Source: Zygnema cylindricum (taxonomy: Eukaryota; Streptophyta; Zygnematophyceae; Zygnematales; Zygnemataceae). Taken from it: DNA of 11,032 nucleotides. The DNA is taken from the NCBI GenBank assembly GCA_037447655.1, contig JBBHKE010001852.1, positions 350,501 to 361,532 of the forward strand, read 5' to 3'. This document shows, piece after piece, positions 1 through 6,327 of this stretch. The translations under genes were made by a program, and so were the position numbers. Position 1 is the stretch's first letter. Each line of letters starts with the position of its first letter. The notes under the pieces are model-generated. The model saw only the letters and a program-made list of their open reading frames with translations, ran no database searches and was not told the origin of the DNA.

Positions 1-2
1 TG

Positions 3-656
3 TCGACAACTGTATTTCGTTTGGCGCACGCGAAGTTTTGTCTTGACACGTAATTCCAACATGGTTTGTCGGCGAGTCAAAAATTGCGGCAATTTCGTCA
101 GGATTTGTCCCTCAGATTGTTGGTCACGTGAAATGGCACCTGTCGTGTTGGTCGAAATGATTTGCGTCTGTCGCATGGACGCGGATTTTGCGGCCGGTTC
201 CACCGTCGAAGATTTTTCCAAGCTGCCAAAATCTGGAAAAACCAGATTTTCTGATTTTGACATTGTAACCGTTAGATTGTTAAGAGGTAAAGAAGGAGTA
301 AGAGGATCAACAGATGTAGAGAAATCAACGGTTAGAGGTGTGACAGAGAGATGTGGTACGAGGTGGCGAATAAAGGGGTCGTTATTAAAAATGACGTCAC
401 GTGTAATTACAATACGATGTGTTTTAAGACAGTATATGCGGTACGCTTTTGAGTGAGGAGCGTACCCTACAAATATACCTTTAATGGCCTTTGCACCCCA
501 TTTTCCATCGGTATTTGTAAGGTTTTTGTAATAGGCTTCACTTCCAAAAATGCGAAAGTGAGAAACATTTGGCTTTTTTTTATGCCATGCCTCAAAAGGA
601 GTTTTGTTTTTGAGAGCAGATGTGGGTGACCTATTTCGGACAGAACAAACCGCTAC
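3..656 (-). pseudogene. Copia integrase C-terminal region and linker toward reverse transcriptase, open to window edge
   Basis: In the frame shifted by one base from the upstream integrase stretch, about 218 codons are open up to the window edge. The beginning reads NRSPTSALKNKTPFEAW, then SHFRIFGSEAYY and FVGYAPHSKAYRIY. These are the conserved copia motifs NR.P...L...TP.E.W, ..HLRVFG and GY...SKAYR that follow the integrase core. The remainder is a Ser/Thr/Pro-rich spacer, as usual before reverse transcriptase. Compared with relatives, the junction with the core at about 650-656 is short by several residues, so a small deletion probably caused both the frameshift and the stop. Reverse transcriptase itself is not in the window. 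Confidence 0.85.
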
Positions 657-1545
657 GCCCATAAAGATTGAGGTAAGGAAGCAAAATGCATCATGGATCG
701 AGCCATATCAACAAGGGTTTGATTAAGTCTTTTGGAATCCCCATTTTGTTGAGGTGTATGGGGAGCAGTCAATTCATGAATTATGCCACATGATGCTAAG
801 AATTTCAAAAATTCATGCGGCATATATTCCCCCCCATTATCAGTTCTTAACATTTTAATCCGAGAGGAGAATTGATTTTCGACGAGGGACTTAAAATGTT
901 TGAAATGAGTAAAAGCCTCAGACTTGTTTTTCATGGGATATACATGTGTGAATCGTGAGTAATCATCAATAAATGTTATGAAATACACAAAACCACTCAA
1001 ACTTGGTACTCTCATTGGTCCACATACATCATTAGAAATTAAATCAAGAGGAGAATTGGATTCAGAATTGATTTTTGGAAAATGTAATCGAGGCATTTTG
1101 CCGATGATACATCCATGGAAAAAATCAAGGTTTTTAGCATCAAAAGAATCTAAGCCTAAAACAAGGCCGTTACTAAGGGATGCTAAACTTTGTCTATTTA
1201 AATGGCCATATCGTAAATGCCATTTATGAAAACAAGAAGAGGAAGTGGCTACATTTACATGCGCTAAACCTCTAAAAGATTTTAAAACATAGAGATTACC
1301 ACATTTAATCCCCTTTCCTAGGGAAATGTGGTTTGACGAAAAAAACTGGACGTCGGTTTTGGATATGACTCCGAAGCTACCGTTTTTGAGCGCCGCACCC
1401 ACGGAGAAGGGATTTTTCTGGAGTTGGGGAACATAGCAAACGTTCTCCAAAACGAGTGGTTCGGAGCTATTCTGGTTTATGGCCACCTGTCCAATTATAT
1501 TTGACGTTAGAACATAATTTTTTTCCAAACAAAATGTGTAAAAGG
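653..1545 (-). pseudogene. Copia protease C-terminus, GAG-pre-integrase and integrase core, inactive
   Basis: A 290-codon open stretch, best preserved of the element. In order it shows the protease end (LVLENVCYVPQLQKNPFSVG), the GAG-pre-integrase zinc region (WHLRYGHLN, then GCIIGKM), and the rve-type integrase core. The core has the first Asp in NDVCGP (1,028-1,030), FIDDYSR, the second Asp in RTDNGGEY (839-841) and the PHTPQQNG helix. Integrase inserts the cDNA into the host chromosome using Asp-Asp-Glu. Two key sites are lost: the first Cys of the HHCC zinc site reads Phe (1,118-1,120), and the catalytic Glu position of NGxxER reads Lys (731-733). A TAG at 653-655 ends the frame where the family continues. 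Confidence 0.92.
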
Positions 1546-1787
1546 GTGAAAAGCATTTCAAGATTTGTCATGATGGATGTGCAGCATGACATGTGGTGCG
1601 AAGCACCAAAATCTATCAACCAATCAGAATCGTTACCTGAGGCATTGAAAGCGTACCCATAATCCATGGGAGGTATGGGAGCAAGTACGTAATTGATGTG
1701 GTTGATGGTTGGTGCGTCTGGATTTACTACGTCAGATTGAAGAAGTGGAGGAGGTACAGTTGGCGCAAGTTGGAAATGAGGCGTCAT
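1467..1787 (-). pseudogene. Copia aspartic protease region with altered active site
   Basis: An open stretch of 106 codons runs through a Pro-rich linker into the segment WLIDFGASHHMS, which is clearly the copia protease motif W..D(S/T)GA..H. The protease normally cuts the gag-pol polyprotein using an Asp-Ser/Thr-Gly site. Here the Asp is at 1,611-1,613 but the next codon (1,608-1,610) reads Phe, so the conserved Ser/Thr is lost. About 25 codons later the frame shifts. Residues typical of the protease C-terminal half (LVLENVCYVPQL) continue in another frame, overlapping this one between about 1,467 and 1,545. The frameshift plus the active-site substitution indicate a dead protease. Confidence 0.8.
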
Positions 1788-1978
1788 GTTTTACCAAGGA
1801 GGGGGGGGACCATAAGGACCATACGAAGAGATCATAAATGCTGCAGTCGCGTATCCAACGGAATTGTACGCGACAGGCGGATTGGGCGGCAGTTTTGGAT
1901 TTGGAGCGTTGTTTTTGTTGTGATCGCCAAAGCCGTCTGACGCAGGTTCACGTTTTCACGTTTTCGGGCAAGAACTGG

Positions 1979-2019
1979 ACATGTGTTGATCACGTGATCT
2001 TCTCTTTGCAGTATGTGCA
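1979..2019 (-). pseudogene. Gag CCHC zinc knuckle, frameshifted
   Basis: Read on the minus strand, this holds the four zinc ligands of a CX2CX4HX4C nucleocapsid knuckle (CTYC, then REDHVINTC). The stretch is 41 bases, one short of the 42 needed for 14 codons, so the two Cys of CTYC and the His/Cys half lie in different frames. The break falls just after the second Cys, in an A-run. The His/Cys half is in the same frame as the upstream gag fragment, so a second, compensating indel must lie upstream, probably in the A8 or T-run. An intact knuckle binds the element's RNA. Confidence 0.7.
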
Positions 2020-2021
2020 AA

Positions 2022-2275
2022 AAATAGAAGATCCTGCAGCACCTGAAAAAGATTTTTTTTGGAATAAAAGTTGTAAGAGCTGTGGCGTTAGATGATGTCA
2101 CATGTCTTTTTAGTTTTTGTCTACTTTTTTCGTAGACGAGCTGATTGGTTAATTTAGGTAAAGTGACATTCGCAGGATTTTTGTCAACCGTACTAACAAA
2201 AGACTAAAAATTGGGTGGCAAACCTGCCAAAATTACGCAGATAAGATCTTCATGAGTGACAAAGTAATTAATGCA
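2022..2275 (-). pseudogene. Copia gag fragment, C-terminal half
   Basis: After an unreadable gap of about 90 bases the gag similarity resumes in one frame with the segment THEDLICVILAGLPPNF. It corresponds to the conserved (D/H)EDL...IL.GLP..F motif of copia gag, followed by SFVSTV. A TAG stop at 2,204-2,206 falls inside this motif, directly after NF. The frame then continues through a basic, Ser/Thr-rich linker toward the zinc knuckle. The motif is distinctive enough to be confident about the family, and the stop shows decay. It belongs to the same element as the neighbouring gag, knuckle and protease fragments, in collinear order. Confidence 0.7.
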
Positions 2276-2362
2276 TTTTAAACGCCCAGTATATGAATGT
2301 ATTTTGTGGACAAACGACAGCATGTCTTCAGACTTATCCTATTCAAGGAGAATAAATTCACG

Positions 2363-2625
2363 TCAAAGAGCTAAGTGGTGCGGCCACGTGTCACTTTTGT
2401 ACGCGGCGCATAAAAGTCGCCACGCTTCGTTTGCGGTTGTGGCGCTTCGTACGAGATTCGAAATTGTTCCATCCAACGACAAAATAAGTCGAGACAAGGC
2501 GAGGGAATCCTTTTTTCTCCATGCAATGATTGCAAGTTGGGTGGCCGCAAAGTCAGCATCATCCTCAGCTGGCAAAACTGTAATTATGACATCTCAGATG
2601 ACGTGGCCCCACAATTTCTCAAAAC
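2363..2625 (-). pseudogene. Copia gag fragment, N-terminal half (UBN2-like gag domain)
   Basis: This stretch translates to a gag-like segment with the alternating pattern LAIIAWRKKDSLALS, then a LILSLDGTISNLV helix and a TANEAWRLL motif. These match the conserved W...D...I..SL, T...L..A.T..EAW pattern of plant copia gag proteins. The frame is interrupted by TGA at 2,594-2,596, with gag-like residues readable on both sides, and closes with TGA at 2,363-2,365. No ATG opens the readable part. In an intact element gag forms the virus-like particle. Here the roughly 60-80 residues normally preceding this motif are missing or unreadable. Confidence 0.75.
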
Positions 2626-2639
2626 TAAATAAATGCTGG

Positions 2640-2853
2640 ATTTAAAATTTTCAGTTGTAAAAGTCTTGTCCTTTAAATTTATGTACTGAGTTTGACACGG
2701 CCGAAGCTGTGGGCCCATAACCTAATACGTTAGCGGCCATAACAAAGAAAAGATTTGAAACAAAGGAACAAGAAAAAGTACAAAGTGCATAAAGGGAACA
2801 AAAGAAAAAAAGACAGTAAGGTCAAAAGTGACTGTCGTGAACTTAAATTCGTG
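2640..2853. other. Non-coding stretch beyond the copia relic
   Basis: From here to about 3,230 no coding similarity is seen. The first part should hold the 5' leader and 5' LTR of the copia element if it were complete. I see neither a TG...CA LTR pair nor a primer-binding site complementary to initiator tRNA, so the element is probably truncated at its 5' end. Confidence 0.4.
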
Positions 2854-2920
2854 AACTTAGATTCAGTGTTTTTGATTGAATGAATAAACTTAGATTCAGT
2901 GTTTTTGATTGAATGAATAA
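2854..2920. repeat. Tandem repeat, two copies of a 33-bp unit
   Basis: The unit beginning AACTTAGATTCAGTGTTT is present at 2,854-2,886 and again at 2,887-2,919 with essentially perfect identity. A shorter partial copy (AACTTAAATTC) precedes it. It is a recent local duplication with no coding significance. Confidence 0.9.
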
Positions 2921-2993
2921 TAACACTGGACCCTTGAGTTTTATAGATGATCTGAAGCGTGTAAGAACGTTCTATATGAAAATGGAGGTACAA

Positions 2994-3085
2994 TTAAACT
3001 AGGTACATCCGATAAGTGGAGATAGAACTAATCTAGGTATATCTAGAGGTGGAGGTAGAACTAGGTAGAAAGAATCAAAGAGGTA
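2994..3085. repeat. Degenerate direct repeat of about 35 bp, two to three copies
   Basis: Sequences of the form AACTAGGTACATCCGATAAGTGGAGATAG, then AACTAATCTAGGTATATCTAGAGGTGGAGGTAG, then AACTAGGTAGAAAG follow one another with partial identity. They look like diverged tandem copies. No gene is seen. Confidence 0.5.
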
Positions 3086-3279
3086 GTGGGAATCTTTCTA
3101 CGCTAACAAATATGTACAGAGAAGGTACAATAAGTACATGAACACTAAATAAAGTACTATACTTAAGACTTAGTGTTTTAGGACTTAATAGCTATCTAAG
3201 AAAAAACTACCTAAACATAGTGGTTCAATAGTAGAGTGGAATATCGAGGTCGTCGAATTCCAATACTTACCACCTCACT

Positions 3280-3475
3280 CCTCTCTTTGTTCCTTTCTGT
3301 GTTCCTCTTTCTTTCTCTCTCTGTCTTTGCCTCTGTCTCTTTTTTTGTCTCCCTATCTATATATTTCTTCCTCTCTGGAAAAAAGGGGAAAAAGAGCGAA
3401 ATGGGAAAAAAAGGGGGAAAAAGGGAAAATTGAAAGGGAGAGGAAGAGGGGAGCGGGGGGAGGGGGGGTGGAGTT
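3280..3475. repeat. Adjacent pyrimidine and purine simple-sequence tracts
   Basis: About 100 bases of CT-rich sequence (TTTCTCTCTCTGTC type) are followed directly by about 95 bases of GA-rich sequence (AAAAAGGGG and GAGGGGGG type). Open frames here are biased only because the sequence is low complexity, so I do not call a gene. Confidence 0.85.
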
Positions 3476-3540
3476 TCTGAATGAATTGATTTTGTTGTCT
3501 TTTGCTTTGCTTCGCGAGTCGGCGTCTCCATGCTTCTCCC

Positions 3541-3584
3541 CCTACACCCCCCCTACACCCCCCCTACAGCCCCCCTACACCCCC
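3541..3584 (-). repeat. 11-bp tandem repeat CCTACACCCCC, four copies, G-run rich on the minus strand
   Basis: CCTACA recurs at 3,541, 3,552, 3,563 and 3,574, exactly 11 bases apart, separated by C-runs; one copy reads CAGC instead of CACC. The minus strand therefore carries at least four runs of five or more G separated by short TGTA-type loops. That meets the usual sequence rule for an intramolecular G-quadruplex. Confidence 0.9.
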
Positions 3585-3589
3585 CCTGG

Positions 3590-3747
3590 CTTGGGTTCTG
3601 GCGGCCTTTGCTTTGACCTACACGCACGCACCCTGTGACCACCCCCCCCCCCTGTCTGGGAGGACGACGCCAGACTCCCTATAGGAGGACGCCAGGCCAA
3701 CCGCCACACACCCCCCTCCCCTTCTTACTGGCTAAGGTTATTCGATC
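3590..3747. other. C-rich spacer, no gene seen
   Basis: This spacer holds a poly-C run near 3,640 and a small repeat, GAGGACG(ACG)CCAG, seen near 3,660 and 3,685. No coding or RNA signal is recognised. Confidence 0.4.
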
Positions 3748-4240
3748 TCTATGTTATTTTTTGACTTGTTATGGAATGACAAATGGGGACATGAACCTCT
3801 TGTATTTATTTTCAGGTCCGAGGAGTTGTTAAAATGTGAAATAGAAGACACTAATTCCGTATCTCTCTATGTTCTTTGTGAAATGCAAAAAGAAAACATA
3901 AATTTTTATAAATATTTTTTGCAGAGCTCAAAAGATAATTGTTATGCGAAAAATAATGTAAAAAAAAATAACAGTGATAAAATAATGTGAAAAAAAACAG
4001 TAATTCAATCTCTACATATACCTGAATCTGAGAAATTATGTGAAAAAAAAACACTAATTCGATCTGTTTCGTATTTCTTAATGTCAAATATGATGTGAAT
4101 ATAAAAGAACACTAATTATGTCTCTATATTTTCTTTCAATGTGAAAGATAATATGAAAAATAACGTGAAAAAAAAGGATTACTTATTCGATCTTTGTATT
4201 TTTTTCCCCTAAATAAGTCCCAATAATGGAGGCAGAAAAT
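3748..4240 (+). pseudogene. Inverted, diverged copy of the heat shock gene's intron 3 and start of exon 4
   Basis: Read on the plus strand, this segment matches, in order, the minus strand from about 6,715 to 6,305. Shared landmarks are TATTTTTTGACTT, ATGACAAATGG-GAC, TTTTCAGGTCCGAG-AG, a GCAG-containing copy ending AAAAGATAATTG, runs of AATGTGAAAAA...ACACTAATTC, and AAGTCCCAATAATGGAGG. The last is the first bases of exon 4 in the intact gene. The three acceptor positions are retained at 3,816, 3,925 and 4,217, but the third has lost its pyrimidine-GCAG context. Beyond about 4,240 similarity to exon 4 fades, and no alpha-crystallin exon is visible upstream. It is a partial, decayed duplicate, or both copies belong to a dispersed repeat. 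Confidence 0.7.
3833..4200 (+). repeat. Degenerate tandem repeat of roughly 50-70 bp, about five copies
   Basis: A unit of the form AATGTGAAAAAAAACACTAATTCGATCTCTATATTTTCTT recurs near 3,833, 3,982, 4,034, 4,090 and 4,150 with changes and small gaps. Related units occur on the minus strand inside intron 3 of the heat shock gene (near 6,595, 6,495 and 6,437), which supports common descent of the two regions. Confidence 0.65.
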
Positions 4241-4355
4241 AGTAAGTGATATCGCTCGGGTGAAAATATTAAAATAAGGTTTGAGGAAAAACATATCCAA
4301 CATTCCTTCATTTTTTTTTTTAAGACCGTGTTTTGTGAAAAAATATTTCAATTTT

Positions 4356-4417
4356 AGGGGCGGAGATGGTCGACCAGTTTCCCACTTAAGAAACCGATTC
4401 CATACGATGCCGCCCCT
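4356..4417. repeat. Imperfect hairpin, AGGGGCGG arms
   Basis: AGGGGCGG at 4,356-4,363 is the exact reverse complement of CCGCCCCT at 4,410-4,417, with a 46-base loop. Arms of this sequence resemble those I associate with sub-terminal repeats of plant CACTA transposons. No CACTA terminus was found nearby, so a transposon assignment is only a guess. Confidence 0.45.
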
Positions 4418-4469
4418 ACAACCCGCCAATAGAAACTCTTTATCCCAAAATACTCCCTTTATACCCTAT

Positions 4470-4504
4470 CCACCTCCTTACAAAGAGGGGAGGAAAGGAG
4501 GTGG
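4470..4504. repeat. Perfect 10-bp inverted repeat (hairpin)
   Basis: CCACCTCCTT at 4,470-4,479 pairs exactly with AAGGAGGTGG at 4,495-4,504 across a 15-base loop. There is no T-run after it and no gene before it, so I do not call it a terminator. Confidence 0.7.
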
Positions 4505-4559
4505 ACAAAACCGACCAATCGAAATCTCGATTTGACGATGAATAAACTGAATAATGATT

Positions 4560-4880
4560 GTTGATAATTTTAACCCCTTACCCTTCACACTTCTTCCCGA
4601 CGAGTCCACTTTTTTCTCTTCTCTTCCCCCGGCGACTCTTCCTTTTTTTACTTTTCCCCTTCCCCTTTTTCATCCCCTTTTCCCCAATTTCTCCCCTTTT
4701 TTTACGCCCTCCCTCCTTTCCTCCAACTTTTTTCCGCCCTATTTTCCTCTTTTTCCCCCTCTCTCCTTTTCTCCCTCCCCTTCTTCCTTGCTCTTCCTTT
4801 TCTCCTCTCCCTCTCCCTTTTTCTTCTCCTCTCTCTCCCCTCTTTCTCCCCTGTCCCATTTCTCTCTTTCCTTTCCCCAA
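4560..4880. repeat. Long pyrimidine tract (about 320 bases)
   Basis: The plus strand is almost pure C/T from about 4,600 to 4,875. It produces long open frames in several registers that are compositional artefacts: Pro/Ser/Phe-rich on plus, and Lys/Arg/Gly/Glu-rich on minus. No conserved domain is visible. Such mirror-like tracts can form triplex DNA. Confidence 0.9.
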
Positions 4881-4884
4881 AAGG

Positions 4885-4990
4885 AAAAGGCCCAAAATAA
4901 ATAAACAATAAATGAATAAAATAATAAATAAACAAAATAATAATAAACAAAATAACAACATTAAATAATAACAATAAATAAATAAATACT
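4885..4990. repeat. AAATA/AAAC-type microsatellite tract
   Basis: About 100 bases of repeated AATAAA, AATAAAC and AACAAAATAAT words follow the pyrimidine tract. The many AATAAA words here are part of the simple repeat, so I do not treat them as polyadenylation signals. Confidence 0.85.
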
Positions 4991-5253
4991 GTGGTGGTAT
5001 ATAGGAACGGAGGACGGAAACTTTCAACCGAAAACCCGGAAAAGGGGTACAAATAGGGTCTAAAAAACAAGAAAAAGACCTAAAAACCCTAAAAAACAAA
5101 TAACAATAATACAAAAAAAGCATAAAAGTAAATGTGTAAATAAGTTCTGTGGATTCGTTTGCGGTTTCCATCGCCCCAAGTTTCCCCCTTAGATTCCGCG
5201 CCGCCTTTCCCTCGGTTTTTAGCCATGTACTGATTCCGTTTTTGTCTGCATGC

Positions 5254-5339
5254 GCCACGTGGCACTTGCCACGTGGCAGCCAAGGGCGCCGCTTGTTTTC
5301 ACCTCTTGTTTTTGTAAGAAAGTGAATAGGGTATAAAAG
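5254..5339 (+). promoter_or_regulatory. Double G-box and TATA box, orphan promoter-like cluster
   Basis: The palindromic word GCCACGTGGCA occurs twice, at 5,254-5,264 and 5,268-5,278, giving two CACGTG G-boxes 14 bases apart. A strong TATA box, TATAAAAG, lies at 5,332-5,339, about 55 bases beyond. G-boxes bind plant bZIP and bHLH factors in light, abscisic acid and stress responses. The layout fits a plus-strand promoter with a start near 5,365. However, no convincing open frame follows before the convergent heat shock gene. It could be a non-coding transcript promoter, the edge of a transposon, or a remnant. Confidence 0.45.
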
Positions 5340-5364
5340 GGGTTTTTGGGACAAAAAAGAGTAT

Positions 5365-6026
5365 CTATTCTTTTTAAAAACCTTTTTTCAGTATTTTCAC
5401 CCGAGTAATATCACTTATTATGCTTTCTCTTGCCATACATCATAACCCTTTTTTAGATAAAAAGGAAGACAAAAAATTTCAATAGCATTAAATTCTATTC
5501 ACAATGAGACAAAACTAAAACTAAATATATGTTCATGCAATGACAAAAATCCCATAGCATAAGAACTTAAAGAAACAAAAGCAAACTTTTTGTAATTTCT
5601 TTCAAAGTATATGACAATATCGATAAAGCCACATTCTAAAAAAAGTTTACAAAAAAAAAACCCATGTAAGGAAAAATTTACAAACACATTTAATTTGTAT
5701 TTACAATGAAATTACAAAAAACAAAAGCAAGCAAAAACATCTTAAGGTCCAAAACCGAAAACCAACTAAACTGTGTTTTACACACTATTTTTGGACACTA
5801 TTACATACTTGTATGTACAACATCACACCCATACTCTTTCTATCTCTCTCTCTCTCTCCCTCTCTCTCACTACATGAGTCAACCCCACCTGTCCCTCACA
5901 TTCATCTCTGTTTTCAAATCCTAGAGCCCACCCACCATCAACAATCCTTCAAATCCCAAAAACTCTCTCTCTCTCCCCATCCCTCCTCTCTCCCTCCCTC
6001 CCTCCCTCAAAAACTGTTTCAGAAAC
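5365..6026. other. AT-rich spacer and CT microsatellites downstream of the heat shock gene
   Basis: No gene is recognised. The region contains (CT)n tracts at about 5,841-5,872 and 5,961-6,006. It would include the 3' end of the convergent minus-strand transcript. No AATAAA is seen on the minus strand here. Confidence 0.5.
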
Positions 6027-6032
6027 ATTATT
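6027..6032 (-). promoter_or_regulatory. Possible variant polyadenylation signal AATAAT
   Basis: AATAAT occurs on the minus strand about 65 bases past the heat shock gene's stop codon. It is a near-match to AATAAA, which plants often tolerate. The assignment is weak. Confidence 0.25.
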
Positions 6033-6096
6033 TTCTTCTCTCGCATATTTTTCCAGTCAAAAAAACATGTTCCTTAACCTTTTTTGGCATCTATAC

Positions 6097-6327
6097 CTAG
6101 GTAGTAGTGCCCTCTGTCTGACCCTTAGAAATTGGGATTTCCCCTTTCACAGACTCTCCCTCTCCCTTTCCTTCTCCCTTCCCTTCCATTGGCGTATCTC
6201 CTCCCTTCCCTTCTTCTTTCATCGTCACGTCTCCTCCCTCTCCCCCTCCTGTCATCCCCATTTCTTGTTTTTCCTCGCGCGGTAAAGCCGGGGGTTTCGC
6301 CTGGTCCTCCATCTCCATTATTGGGAC
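6097..6327 (-). CDS. Hsp20 gene exon 4 (charged C-terminal tail)
   Basis: This exon is 231 bases, encoding residues 209-284 and the TAG stop at 6,097-6,099. The first codon is Val, which completes the I-R-V motif with exon 3. The tail is Gly/Glu/Lys/Met-rich with repeated GKGEG and GGD words and no hydrophobic core, so it is probably disordered and soluble. Choice of this acceptor rests on its strong TTTTTTGCAG, matching phase and the long open frame. cDNA is lacking, so the tail is the least certain part of the model. Confidence 0.65.
   Translation of the reverse strand, partial: VPIMEMEDQAKPPALPREEKQEMGMTGGGEGGDVTMKEEGKGGDTPMEGKGEGKGEGESVKGEIPISKGQTEGTTT

Larger units (their letters stand above)
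1..2645 (-). mobile_element. Decayed Ty1/copia LTR retrotransposon, internal region, truncated by the window edge
   Basis: Reading the minus strand from about 2,640 down to 1, segments appear in the copia order: gag, CCHC zinc knuckle, aspartic protease, GAG-pre-integrase, integrase core, and the region leading toward reverse transcriptase. Integrase before reverse transcriptase is the diagnostic order of copia rather than gypsy elements. The coding sequence is broken by several stops and frameshifts and lacks key catalytic residues, so this copy is not autonomous. Reverse transcriptase, RNase H and the 3' LTR would lie past base 1. I found no 5' LTR or Met-tRNA-type primer-binding site between 2,640 and 3,200, so the 5' end is either deleted or unrecognisable. 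Family assignment to copia is confident; the lineage is not determined. Confidence 0.9.

Noticed and set aside
43-456. A 137-codon plus-strand open frame
   Set aside because: It lies opposite the copia integrase-to-reverse transcriptase linker on the minus strand, whose motifs (GYAPHSKAYR) are clear. This is an antisense shadow.
2640-3240. 5' LTR of the copia element
   Set aside because: I searched for a TG...CA long terminal repeat and a Met-tRNA-type primer-binding site and saw neither. There is also no second LTR in the window for comparison.
4470-4504. Hairpin as a rho-independent terminator
   Set aside because: It has no T-run and no upstream gene, and the genome is eukaryotic.
4554-4911. 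Two overlapping plus-strand frames rich in Pro, Ser and Phe
   Set aside because: They are different registers of the same simple pyrimidine repeat, so they are compositional artefacts.
4885-4990. Multiple AATAAA words as polyadenylation signals
   Set aside because: They are units of the microsatellite, on the plus strand with no plus-strand gene ending there.
4578-5354. A 258-codon minus-strand open frame with a hydrophobic middle and Lys/Arg/Gly-rich end
   Set aside because: It runs through the pyrimidine tract and the AAATA microsatellite, which by composition encode Lys/Arg/Gly/Glu and Phe/Ile/Tyr/Leu runs. No domain or homologous motif is seen.
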